This document shows, in pieces, positions 1 to 7,852 of a DNA stretch of 64,000 nt. The position numbers were made by a program, and so were the translations under genes. Below the pieces are notes generated by a model. The model was not told the origin of the DNA and did no database searches. It was given only the letters and a program-made list of their open reading frames with translations. This DNA is from Actinoplanes derwentensis (GTDB lineage: Bacteria; Actinomycetota; Actinomycetes; Mycobacteriales; Micromonosporaceae). The stretch is taken from positions 7,774,001 through 7,838,000 of the forward strand of contig NZ_LT629758.1 in assembly GCF_900104725.1 (NCBI RefSeq), in the 5' to 3' direction. Position 1 is the stretch's first letter; each line of letters starts with the position of its first letter.

Positions 1-700
1 CCGGGTGATTGGCCCACCCGGGGATGAAAGCTGCGTGCGCAAGGATGGCCGAACCCAACAGCGAGTCGTTGGCTTCTCCCGCAGCCTGCAAGGCGTGGAC
101 GAAAGTTGCGTCGGCAGCGTCGGGCTGGCGAAGGTCAAAGAACTCGATCCGACCGGCGATCAGGAGCGACTCGGCCAAAGCGAGCGAGACCACCCGACGA
201 GGCACCCCACTTGTCTCCGCGAGCAACTGGAGGCCTAACCGCGTGTGTTCCACGACGGCGGGGTGCAGGTGATCTGGCTGCACGGTCGAATACATCCGGC
301 GATGGGCAGCGGTGATCATGCTGTAGTCAGCGCCAATCGTGGCTGGCTGCACCGGCTTCGATGCCTGCGGAAGTGGTGAACCCAGAACCGTATGGCCGAC
401 TTGGGCAGCGCTGGCGCCGCGGCCAATAGTGGACTCCCGCACCTCCCACGGCGGCGTGAAGCCGAGCCGCTCCACCGGGAGCTGGAGAACATGAACGAGG
501 AGACGCTGGTGCTCGGTGCGAGGCCACGGCGGGGTATTCGACTCCCACCGTCGAACCTGGCGAACGCTCACCTCCATCTCGCTCAGCCCGATCCGAGGTG
601 CCGCTCGATTCAACGCATCCACGAACGCCTGTTGCGAGGAATAGCCAGCATGTTGGCGTGCAGCCTTGAGGGCGGTGTTCCCGTGAGGGTGGCGGCTCAT
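1..700 (-). CDS. XRE-like transcriptional regulator, partial at the left edge
   Basis: An open frame reads leftward from an ATG at 700 and runs off the window, so only about 233 N-terminal residues are seen. A GGGAGA ribosome-binding site lies six bases before the ATG. The first 60 residues look like a helix-turn-helix (motifs AARQHAGYSSQQAF and VSVRQVRRWES). A linker follows, then a helical region resembling the TPR-like sensor half of long actinobacterial XRE regulators. Such proteins usually exceed 400 residues, so roughly half is missing. Helix-turn-helix plus TPR-like tail is seen; ligand and targets are unknown. It is divergent from the small genes beginning at 982. Confidence 0.75.
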   Translation of the reverse strand, partial: MSRHPHGNTALKAARQHAGYSSQQAFVDALNRAAPRIGLSEMEVSVRQVRRWESNTPPWPRTEHQRLLVHVLQLPVERLGFTPPWEVRESTIGRGASAAQVGHTVLGSPLPQASKPVQPATIGADYSMITAAHRRMYSTVQPDHLHPAVVEHTRLGLQLLAETSGVPRRVVSLALAESLLIAGRIEFFDLRQPDAADATFVHALQAAGEANDSLLGSAILAHAAFIPGWANHP

Positions 701-981
701 CGTGTTCTCCCATCCTTGCTTGTCTCCGAAGCATAGAACCAGAGGACTCATATCGGCCGTGGTGACAAGTTCAAGAACGAGAGATGGGCTTTAAGTCCCT
801 TAAACGTCCTCCAAAGGGCCTTCTAAAGCACAGCAGGGTCAGTCATGGTCTAACGATGCGTAGCGACGACAGCACGTATTACTCGGTGCCAGTTGAGCTT
901 GCGCCGGGTGGGGCGCGGGCTGTCATTGACGAGCTGGCTCCGGCCGGATCCCTTGACTACGTCCCTGCAAGGAGGTGGACG

Positions 982-1233
982 ATGGAGCGTCGCATCCCAT
1001 CCAGCACTCAGGAGATCGCCGGGGCGACCCTGACGATCAGCACGATGGGCGGCTTCTCGGTAGAGATCGACGGCCGGTACATCGGGTTCATGCACGCCAC
1101 CCACGGCGCCCTGTTCAACGCCTACCAGCGGGTGCCCGGCGAAAGGGGCAACTGGCTCGGCCGGCACTCCAAGGAAGGCGCCGTGCGCGCCATCATGCGG
1201 GCCAACGGCCTGGTGCCGACGGAGGTGGCGTGA
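982..1233 (+). CDS. small conserved-looking hypothetical protein (83 aa)
   Basis: I do not recognise the family. The start is set by an excellent AAGGAGG at 969-975, seven bases before the ATG. An in-frame upstream ATG at 856 would add 42 residues with plausible codon use but has no comparable ribosome-binding site. The protein has a short beta-rich segment (TISTMGGFSVEIDGRYIGF) and a basic, helical C-terminal half. Its TGA overlaps the next ATG (TGATG), so the two genes are probably translated together. No catalytic motif is visible. Confidence 0.55.
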   Translation: MERRIPSSTQEIAGATLTISTMGGFSVEIDGRYIGFMHATHGALFNAYQRVPGERGNWLGRHSKEGAVRAIMRANGLVPTEVA

Positions 1234-1619
1234 TGGGGCTCCGCGACTATCCCCCAGCCGCGCAGATCCACCGCCCGGACTGCCCCGGCATCTCACAGGG
1301 GACTCTCCCGGAGCTGACCACGGCGGAGATCGCCCGCAGCCACCCGAACGCGGTCATGCACAACTGCTACCACTTCCACCAGAACACGGCCGGTGTCGTC
1401 GAGCCAGTGGTCTACCCCCCACACGACTACAAGCCGTCGACGAACAAGCCGGCCGACGCGCGTCGGCCCCTGTGCGCGACGTGCCGGGGCACCCACGGCG
1501 ACCAGCAGGTGGAAGGCGCTGGCCTGCTGCTGCCGACCCGGGGCCAGCGGATCCTCCTACCGGGTGAATCGTCCGGCGGGATCCCAGGCGGCGGCCTCAT
1601 CCTGCCGGGCAACCGCTAG
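1233..1619 (+). CDS. small Cys/His-containing hypothetical protein (128 aa)
   Basis: The frame starts at an ATG sharing its first base with the stop of the preceding gene, an arrangement of translational coupling. The middle is rich in His and Cys (MHNCYHFHQNTAG), and a C-x2-C-x3-H pair appears later (LCATCRGTHG), suggesting metal binding, though no family is recognised. The C-terminus is rich in Gly and Pro. About 280 bases without a clear gene follow. Function cannot be assigned. Confidence 0.5.
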   Translation: MGLRDYPPAAQIHRPDCPGISQGTLPELTTAEIARSHPNAVMHNCYHFHQNTAGVVEPVVYPPHDYKPSTNKPADARRPLCATCRGTHGDQQVEGAGLLLPTRGQRILLPGESSGGIPGGGLILPGNR

Positions 1620-1898
1620 CGCTGGCTGAAGGACCGACCAACAAACTTTGGTTTACGGCGTATGGCGGCATGCAGACCTTGCGCGTGATCGGTGACGGCT
1701 TCTCGCTCAGTCCACTGTGGACTAGATCGGAAGTCACGTAGCTCTTAAATTACTGCAAAAGTTACAAACCCCGCGGATGGGCGATTCAGCCGTCGCGGCG
1801 AATCTGTCAATCCGTACGGCCTAGCTGTCGTCACGCCCCGACAACTCACGGCTGCCGGAACATCGTGCCCGTTTTCTGATGGAAGGGAATGTGCGGAA

Positions 1899-2972
1899 TT
1901 GAGTACGGATACGGTCACGGCCCAGCAAGGACTGGCGGGTGATCTTTGGCTTGCCATGCACGACACCATGGCGCGCGAAAAAGCGGCCCTGCCCCCTCAG
2001 ACGCGTTGTATGGCGCTGGCCGGCGCCCTCCTGGTGGAACTCGTCGACCTCGGCATGGTGGGAGTGGGCTCCGAAATCCTCGGCACGCAGCCTCCAGCTG
2101 AGCCCACCGACGACAACGGCCTCTCGCTGTACGTGATCCCCCTTGAGGATCGCTCGACCGATCCCATAGCCATCGAGGGATACGACAGCCGAGGTCATCT
2201 GGTCACCCTCCGGCCCCGCACGGCATGGGATCTGGTGGGCCGTCCCCTGGACCCAGCGCTGCGCGAGATGTACGACAGCATCCTCCGCGAAAGTGGCGCG
2301 GCGGGCGGGCCCGGACACCGGCAGGCTTCCGGGACGCCGTCGTTCTCTGCCGGTGTCAGCCAGTACAGGACCGACGGGTACGCCGACCGGCCACAGCACC
2401 GTCGGCCCGTCCCGGCGCCGCGGGCACCCTCGAATGCCGAGACCCCGGGCCGGGGCGGGCTGGCACAGCGCCCACCGGCGGCGGTAGGGCGCCATTCAGG
2501 CCCTTCGGTGGGGGCCTCTTTGCCTGCGGTTGTGCCGGTGCGGGTGCTCCTTGAGGGGTGGGCGGCCGGTGGCCGGTCAGAGAACCTGGTCGTCAACCGT
2601 CTGATCCAGGCCGGGCTGGTCCGACTCGAGACGCAGTACCGGATGCTGCACAGCGATCGGCAAGTCATCGTGCCGCAGGACTCGGTTGTCTCCGGGCGGC
2701 CGATCACCCGGATTACCGGCGGTCTGCACGCCGCTCGGGCGGTTCCCGGTTCGGGTTTCGACCGTCGGACATCGCGCGGGCTGACCGCCTACGACAAGAA
2801 GCTGGGCGGCCTCTTCGCCGCCGCAGGTCTGTTCGACCTTGAGCGCACGAGCCTGACCGTCGACGAGATGCGCTCGCTACGGCAGCAGCTACGGGACGAC
2901 TTCCCGCCGGACCTGGCGAGGCTGCTGCGGCAGGTCCACCTCGCCATCAAAAACCTGGCCGTCATCCGCTGA
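1899..2972 (+). CDS. GPP34/GOLPH3-like domain protein (357 aa)
   Basis: The N-terminal 130 residues resemble the actinobacterial GPP34 (GOLPH3/Vps74-like) family, with LAGDLWLAMHD followed by LAGALLVELVDLGMV. In eukaryotes this fold binds phosphoinositides; its bacterial role is not established. A Pro/Arg/Gly-rich linker spans about residues 140-220, and a helical C-terminal half (VNRLIQAGLVRLETQY) restores the family pattern. The chosen TTG at 1899 has only a moderate AGGGA upstream; an ATG at 1957 is an alternative. It stands alone upstream of a permease operon. The family call is an inference from motif style. Confidence 0.5.
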   Translation: MSTDTVTAQQGLAGDLWLAMHDTMAREKAALPPQTRCMALAGALLVELVDLGMVGVGSEILGTQPPAEPTDDNGLSLYVIPLEDRSTDPIAIEGYDSRGHLVTLRPRTAWDLVGRPLDPALREMYDSILRESGAAGGPGHRQASGTPSFSAGVSQYRTDGYADRPQHRRPVPAPRAPSNAETPGRGGLAQRPPAAVGRHSGPSVGASLPAVVPVRVLLEGWAAGGRSENLVVNRLIQAGLVRLETQYRMLHSDRQVIVPQDSVVSGRPITRITGGLHAARAVPGSGFDRRTSRGLTAYDKKLGGLFAAAGLFDLERTSLTVDEMRSLRQQLRDDFPPDLARLLRQVHLAIKNLAVIR

Positions 2973-3037
2973 GTCAGCGCCGGGGAGACGCAGCATGCGC
3001 TCTTCCGGCCCACCCCCCTTTGTTGCAAGGAGTTCTG

Positions 3038-4558
3038 GTGTCCACCCCTTCTGTCCCCCTTGTCGGCACGCTCGCCGCCGAGGTAGCCCGCAACCGCCTC
3101 GGAGTCCCCGGCGTGGTGGGAAATCAGCTGTCCCAGATCGCCCCCGGAACCGTGATCTACGGCGTGGTTCCTGCCGTGATCGCCGCCACCGGTCTGATCG
3201 GGGTGCCGATCGCCATGGTCATCGTCGCGGCGGCGCTCTACCTCTTCCTGGTCGGCTGGCTCGCCATGGGCCGCTACATCCCGAATCCCGGCGCTTTCTA
3301 CGCCTACATCGCGCTGGGCCTGTGGAAACCCCTCGGCGTCGCGGCCGCCTGGCTCGCCCTCGCGGCATACGTCAGCTTCGCCATCGGCTCCTACATCGGT
3401 TTCGGCTTCACCTTGTCAGCCGTCCTCGACGCCGTAGCCGGTTTCAGCGTCCCCTGGTGGGCCTGCTCCCTCACCATCGTGGTGATCATCGGGGCACTGG
3501 CCATCCGCTCGTTGAAAGGCGCCGCCGTTTTTATCATTGGCCTCGTCGTTTTCGAGACGTTGGGCGTGATCATCACGACGGTGGGCGCCGCGGCCGCGCC
3601 CGGCTTCCGCCTCTCCCTTGCGGCGATGGACCCGACACTACTGACGGCTGCCACCGCCGGCAGCCTGGCTGTCACCGCCATCATGAGCTACGTCGGCTAC
3701 GAAGCCGCCGCGACCTACCTGCGCGACAGCCGCGACCCCGAGCGCACCGTGCCCCTGGCCAGCAAAATCACCCTCATCACCACCGCCCTTCTGTACTGGA
3801 TCGCCTCCTGGGTGCAGGTCTCCGCCGCCGGCCCCAAAATCCTCGACCGCGCCAAAAACGAAGGCGTGGACATGTTCTCCAACAGCGCGGCGGTCACCCT
3901 GGGCAGCTGGGTCGTCGTCATGAACGCGATCCTGTTCTCCACCAGCCTGTTCGCGGCCAGCTTCGCCTTCCAACTGGTCGGCCCCCGCTACCTGTCCGTT
4001 CTAGGCCAGGAGCGGGTGCTGCCCGCCTTCTTCGGCAAGACGATCAACGAGGCCCCGCGCAACGCGTCGCTCACCGTGAGTGCTGTCGCCGCGGTCGTGA
4101 TCACCGGATACGCCCTGGGCGGACTCGATCCCCTCACCCAGGGATTCCTCTGGCTGGGAACTACCGGCGCCATCGGCATCATGCTGCTGTCCGCGACGGC
4201 ATCCGTCGCCGTCGTCGCATTCTTCGCCCGTGACCGCCGTGGTGAGACCCTGTGGCACCGCGTCATCGCCCCCGCTGCCGCTGCGGTGGCGCTCGGCATG
4301 GCCGGGTACTTCGCGCTGACCAACCTCGGCACCCTCTATGGCCCCGGCTCTGAAACCATCGCCGCCGCCGTGCCCTGGGTCCTGCTTGCCCTTCTTGTGC
4401 TGGGTGTGCTGTGGGGCCTGCGTCTCCAGGTGCAGCAGCCAGCGGTCTACGCCAACATCGGTCTGGGTATCGAGGCGAAGAACAGCGCCTTCGACGAACT
4501 GTTCGCCCCTGGTGTCACGACGGCCGCCGCAACGGCCGGACCGGCGGCCCACCGATGA
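3038..4558 (+). CDS. APC-superfamily amino-acid permease (506 aa)
   Basis: This is a polytopic membrane transporter of the amino acid-polyamine-organocation type, expected to import amino acids or amines by cation symport or exchange. The family length (about 500) fits and about twelve hydrophobic segments are visible. The first carries the APC signature-like stretch GVVGNQLSQIAPGTVIYGV. The start is the GTG at 3038 because AAGGAG lies at 3027-3032. The stop overlaps the ATG of a GNAT acetyltransferase (ATGA), so permease and two acetyltransferases form one operon. The imported compound may be the acetylation substrate, but this is inference; the substrate cannot be read from sequence. Confidence 0.9.
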   Translation: MSTPSVPLVGTLAAEVARNRLGVPGVVGNQLSQIAPGTVIYGVVPAVIAATGLIGVPIAMVIVAAALYLFLVGWLAMGRYIPNPGAFYAYIALGLWKPLGVAAAWLALAAYVSFAIGSYIGFGFTLSAVLDAVAGFSVPWWACSLTIVVIIGALAIRSLKGAAVFIIGLVVFETLGVIITTVGAAAAPGFRLSLAAMDPTLLTAATAGSLAVTAIMSYVGYEAAATYLRDSRDPERTVPLASKITLITTALLYWIASWVQVSAAGPKILDRAKNEGVDMFSNSAAVTLGSWVVVMNAILFSTSLFAASFAFQLVGPRYLSVLGQERVLPAFFGKTINEAPRNASLTVSAVAAVVITGYALGGLDPLTQGFLWLGTTGAIGIMLLSATASVAVVAFFARDRRGETLWHRVIAPAAAAVALGMAGYFALTNLGTLYGPGSETIAAAVPWVLLALLVLGVLWGLRLQVQQPAVYANIGLGIEAKNSAFDELFAPGVTTAAATAGPAAHR

Positions 4559-5178
4559 CCCGGGCCGTAAAGATCGCCGCGGACGCCGGGCAGGTCCGGG
4601 AACTGGGTATCGGCCGGCTCATCGCCGAAGCGTTCGACCACATGGACGCCAACCGCTACCTCGCCGGCGACGACCCCGCCGAACGCCTGGCGGTCATGAG
4701 CCTGTACTTCGGCATGCTCGCCGAACACGTCGCCAGCGGTGCCGGCCAGGTGCTCTACATCGGTGAGGGATCCGCCTCCGTTGACGCGACTGCGGTGTGG
4801 TTCGACCTGACCGTCGAGCCGCCGCCCTTGCCCGACTACGAGCAGCAGCTCGCCGCGATCACCGGTGACCACCTGCCCCGGTTCCAGGCATTGGACGAGG
4901 CGCTCAACGGCAACCATCCGCAGGAAGACAAGCACTGGTACCTGGCATTCCTGGCGGTCAGGCCCGGCCGCTGGCGTCAAGGACTGGGCAGCGCCCTCAT
5001 CGCTCACACCCACGCCGAACTCGATCAGGCCGGCACGGCGGCCTACCTCGAAGCCACCGACCCCGAAAACGCCAGGCTCTACCAGGACCACGGCTACGAC
5101 CCCGTCGAACCGTTCGAGATCAAGGTCGGCCCCGTGACGTTCTTCCCCATGTGGCGCACACCGCAAGGCGCGGCATGA
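4555..5178 (+). CDS. GNAT-family N-acetyltransferase, first of a pair (207 aa)
   Basis: GNAT enzymes transfer an acetyl group from acetyl-CoA to an amine. The acetyl-CoA loop is seen at about residues 129-150 (LAFLAVRPGRWRQGLGSALI), and the downstream strand-helix with YLEATDPENARLYQDHGY at 164-181 is typical. The N-terminal half contains a family-specific helical insert ending in GDHLPRFQALDEAL. Its ATG overlaps the permease stop and its own TGA overlaps the next GNAT start. The following gene is a diverged paralogue with the same layout. The substrate is unknown; a small amine handled by the permease is a reasonable guess. Confidence 0.88.
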   Translation: MTRAVKIAADAGQVRELGIGRLIAEAFDHMDANRYLAGDDPAERLAVMSLYFGMLAEHVASGAGQVLYIGEGSASVDATAVWFDLTVEPPPLPDYEQQLAAITGDHLPRFQALDEALNGNHPQEDKHWYLAFLAVRPGRWRQGLGSALIAHTHAELDQAGTAAYLEATDPENARLYQDHGYDPVEPFEIKVGPVTFFPMWRTPQGAA

Positions 5179-5804
5179 CCACCACAGCGACCATCCAGAC
5201 CGCCGGGCCCGCCCACCTGCACCAGGTGGCCGAGATCCTGGCCGCCGCATCCCACGCCGGGGACCTCGCCGACTGGCTGGTGCCCCACCACGCCACCCGC
5301 GCACGGATCTTCCCCCGCTACTTCGAGATCCTCGCCGAGCACGCCCTGACCCACGGCCACGTCCACGTCGTGGACGACGTTGGGGTAGCCGTCTGGTACG
5401 CGCTGGACGCGTACCAGTACGTCGACATCGCGGACCTCGACCGCCGCCTGGCCCAGGCTGTCGGTGATCACCTGCCCCACTTTGTGGCGCTGGACCTGGC
5501 GGTACAGGCCTATCAGCCGGACAGCCGCGCCCACCACTACCTGGCGGCGCTGGCTGTCCGCCCCGGCCAGCAGGGCCACGGCACCGGCAGCCTCCTGCTC
5601 CACCACCACCTCAAGGAGCTGGACGACACCCGTGTGCCGTCATGCCTGGTGGCCACCGGAGCCCGCAGCGTGACGCTGTTTCGCCGCCACGGCTACACCA
5701 AACGGCCGCCGTACCCGCTCGCCAGCGTCGCGGCCCCCTTGCTGTTCCCGATGTGGCGCGACGCCCGGTCCGCTCACGACCCCCCGTCGAAAGGTCCCAC
5801 CTAG
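5175..5804 (+). CDS. GNAT-family N-acetyltransferase, second of a pair (209 aa)
   Basis: This is a paralogue of the preceding GNAT: both have GDHLPxF in the middle, the acetyl-CoA loop (here AVRPGQQGHGTGSLLL, residues 127-142) and a C-terminal FPMWR motif. The ATG at 5175 overlaps the previous stop as ATGA; the in-frame ATG at 5151 lies inside the upstream gene and lacks a separate ribosome-binding site. The protein is His-rich. It closes the permease-GNAT-GNAT operon; two hairpins follow at about 6.1 kb. Confidence 0.87.
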   Translation: MTTTATIQTAGPAHLHQVAEILAAASHAGDLADWLVPHHATRARIFPRYFEILAEHALTHGHVHVVDDVGVAVWYALDAYQYVDIADLDRRLAQAVGDHLPHFVALDLAVQAYQPDSRAHHYLAALAVRPGQQGHGTGSLLLHHHLKELDDTRVPSCLVATGARSVTLFRRHGYTKRPPYPLASVAAPLLFPMWRDARSAHDPPSKGPT

Positions 5805-6067
5805 CGGACCGGTCCGGTGGTGCCGCCGAAGGGCCCACCCCCGCGCCCGAGGCGGCACACCACCACCCTTGTTCCCATCCTTGCGACGACACCGAAACGG
5901 AACCGCCCATGACGATCCCCACGACAGCGCCGTCCACCGGGCCGCCTGCCGCGCCGGTCGTCGCCTCGGTCCGCAGCGCCGTCGCCCTGAACAAGCTCGG
6001 CCCGGGACCGGACACCAGGCCGGGCCGCCGCCGGCAGCCGAACCGGAGACCAGCTACTGGCGGGTTC

Positions 6068-6099
6068 CCAGGCACGCCCGCCCCCAGCGGGCTGCCTGG
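6068..6099 (+). terminator. GC-rich hairpin, terminator-like
   Basis: The arms CCAGGCA-C-GCCCGC and GCGGGC-TGCCTGG pair over 13 bases with one bulged C and a five-base loop. No T-run follows. It may end transcription of the permease-GNAT operon, or be a structured leader of the methyltransferase. Confidence 0.45.
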
Positions 6100-6104
6100 C
6101 GGGA

Positions 6105-6136
6105 GCCGGGTGCGCTCTGGCGGTAGCGCACCCGGC
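6105..6136 (+). terminator. perfect 12-bp hairpin, terminator-like
   Basis: GCCGGGTGCGCT and AGCGCACCCGGC pair perfectly around an eight-base loop, five bases after the first hairpin. Tandem GC-rich hairpins without U-tracts are common as actinomycete terminators. Confidence 0.5.
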
Positions 6137-6235
6137 ATCTCGCCCCGAGCCGCGCCGCCATCGTGGCCGGCTGACATCTCCTTGGATCCCACCGGCCGCC
6201 GCCAGCGGCCTGACCCCATTGATGAGGGAGACCCG

Positions 6236-7048
6236 ATGACGGGCGCCGACGCCGAACTGCTGCGCACTGATGTCCCGCACGCCGCCCGTGTCTACGACTA
6301 CATTCTGGGCGGCAAGGACAACTTCACGGCCGACCGCGCCGCCGCCAAGCAGATGGTCACGGCCGGCGGCCCACTACTGCCCATCTCCATGGGCGCAAAC
6401 CGGCGCTTCATGGCCCGGGTGGCCCGGTTCCTTGCCGCGGAGCAGGGGATCCGGCAGTTCTTGGACATCGGCACCGGCCTGCCCACACACCCCAACCTGC
6501 ACGAGGTGGTCCAAGCCGTACGCCCGGACGCCGACATCGTGTACGTCGACAACGACCCCCTCGTCATGGTCCACGCCAGGGCACTACTGGCCCCCGCACA
6601 CCAGGCCACCGGACGCCTCGCCTACCTGGAGGCCGACCTCCGCACCCCCGACGCGATCCTCGGCTCGGACCGGCTGCGAGACACGCTGGACCTCACACAG
6701 CCAGTCGCGGTCACGATGATCGCCGTCCTGCAGCTGGTCGACGACGACACCGCCCGCCGGGTCATCGACCACATCATGGCCACGATGGTGCCCGGCAGCG
6801 CCCTGGCCATCTCGGCGGTCGTCAGTGACTGGGCACCTGATGACGTCCGCAGGATCGTAGACGCGGCCCACGCCAGCGGCCTGGAGATCCACGCGCGCAC
6901 GAAAGCACAGGTGGAGGCCCTATTTGCCGGGCTTGAACTGGTGGAGCCCGGCGTTGTCCCCGTCCACTATTGGCACCCCGACAGCGCAGAGGTGCTCCAG
7001 GCAGACCAGCCAGTCGGCATGTTCGGCGGGATCGCCGTCAAGCCATGA
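6236..7048 (+). CDS. SAM-dependent methyltransferase, PF04672 type (270 aa)
   Basis: This is the actinobacterial S-adenosyl-methionine-dependent methyltransferase family often annotated DUF574/Methyltransf_19. The family N-terminal signature ARVYDYILGGKDNF is at residues 17-30, the SAM-binding motif DIGTGLPT at 77-84, and the second-strand acidic motif VYVDNDP at 102-108. The length matches the family. The ATG at 6236 is preceded by GGGAGAC. The stop overlaps the next ATG (ATGA), starting a run of coupled genes to 9.2 kb. Substrates of this family are not established; it is abundant in Streptomyces and Actinoplanes relatives. Confidence 0.9.
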   Translation: MTGADAELLRTDVPHAARVYDYILGGKDNFTADRAAAKQMVTAGGPLLPISMGANRRFMARVARFLAAEQGIRQFLDIGTGLPTHPNLHEVVQAVRPDADIVYVDNDPLVMVHARALLAPAHQATGRLAYLEADLRTPDAILGSDRLRDTLDLTQPVAVTMIAVLQLVDDDTARRVIDHIMATMVPGSALAISAVVSDWAPDDVRRIVDAAHASGLEIHARTKAQVEALFAGLELVEPGVVPVHYWHPDSAEVLQADQPVGMFGGIAVKP

Positions 7049-7182
7049 TGCTGCCACTGGAGGATCACGACGCCGACGTGGACTGGCTCTACGACGAGTT
7101 TCACGGGTGGCTGCCCAGCCCCGGCCACCCGACCGCGTGCGCCGCTTCCCCACACCCGATTCCGGTAGCGGTGACCAGATGA
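7045..7182 (+). CDS. small ATGA-coupled peptide gene (45 aa)
   Basis: This short frame starts at an ATG overlapping the methyltransferase stop and ends in a TGA overlapping the next ATG, so it is bracketed by four-base overlaps. The N-terminal half is acidic (PLEDHDADVDWLYDEFHGWL) and the C-terminal half is Pro/Ala-rich. No family is recognised. The exact double overlap is the main reason to believe it is translated. Confidence 0.45.
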   Translation: MMLPLEDHDADVDWLYDEFHGWLPSPGHPTACAASPHPIPVAVTR

Positions 7183-7673
7183 CCACGTCGATGAGGTGGG
7201 CCGACGAGAACGACCCGGTCGCCGGGCGCATGATCTTCGTGTCGGCGACTGCCGGCATACGGGACCAGGACACGCTCGTCAGCGCCTGGAACCTCTACCA
7301 GGGCGGCTGCCTGCCCCAGCTACGCAAGCGCCTGGACGGTCACCCCCAGCACCGGAGCCGGGTCCGGCTGGTGTCCGCCGAGTACGGCCTGCTGCACCCG
7401 GACACCAGCGTCCCGCCGCCGAGCATCCGCGAGATGACCGAAGAGCTGGCCGGCCAGCTGCGTCCTCAGGCCCGCACGATGCTGCTGGAGGAGTTCGGTC
7501 GGTACGGCCTGCCCCGGGAAGTAATGCTGCTGGTCGAGTTCCCATACCACCACGTCGTCAAAGACATCTTCCGGCTCCCTGGTATGACGCCGAGGACCAG
7601 CCTGGGCATCCCCCACCCCGCCGAGCACTGGACGCTGATCGCGGCCGTCCTGGATCGGTGGGGTTGGCCGTGA
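7179..7673 (+). CDS. YaaA/DUF6884-like protein (164 aa)
   Basis: The protein contains VSATAG near the N-terminus, a helix with NLYQGG, and RLVSAEYGLLHPD near residue 65. This recalls DUF6884/YaaA-like proteins, where a YxxLSAKYGLL stretch is diagnostic; related DUF6884 proteins have been linked to nucleic-acid modification and stress, but no activity can be claimed here. It is coupled by ATGA to the small gene before it and by GTGA to the one after. The family call is a motif-level inference. Confidence 0.5.
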   Translation: MTTSMRWADENDPVAGRMIFVSATAGIRDQDTLVSAWNLYQGGCLPQLRKRLDGHPQHRSRVRLVSAEYGLLHPDTSVPPPSIREMTEELAGQLRPQARTMLLEEFGRYGLPREVMLLVEFPYHHVVKDIFRLPGMTPRTSLGIPHPAEHWTLIAAVLDRWGWP

Positions 7674-7852
7674 TCCCGACACAGCCGACCGGGCCGGACA
7701 GAGGACCGCTGCCGCCAATGCCCGACGGTCCGCTCAAGCCGCAGCTGCACCAGCCACACGTCGGCTACCCGGCCTCACGGGTGCTGCCCGTCCGGCCGGC
7801 ACACCTACGGCGACTGACCCTCAGCCCAGAAAACGGGGTGGTGAAGTCATGA
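7670..7852 (+). CDS. small Pro-rich coupled ORF (60 aa)
   Basis: A GTG at 7670 overlaps the preceding TGA, and the TGA of this frame overlaps the ATG at 7849. The peptide is Pro/Leu/Arg-rich without a recognisable domain. It may be a translated coupling peptide or only an open gap; the overlaps at both ends favour translation. Confidence 0.35.
   Translation: MIPTQPTGPDRGPLPPMPDGPLKPQLHQPHVGYPASRVLPVRPAHLRRLTLSPENGVVKS

Larger units (their letters stand above)
5805..6235 (+). other. intergenic region with two strong hairpins
   Basis: No convincing gene is seen in this 431-base stretch. The methyltransferase frame stays open upstream to an ATG at 5909, but that extension is low-complexity Pro/Arg/Gly sequence, has no good ribosome-binding site and would exceed the family length. 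Two consecutive GC-rich hairpins at 6068-6136 argue for untranslated sequence. Confidence 0.6.

Noticed and set aside
5909..6235. Upstream in-frame ATG extending the methyltransferase by 109 residues
   Set aside because: The extension is low complexity, contains two strong hairpins and makes the protein much longer than the family; the ATG at 6236 has a good ribosome-binding site.
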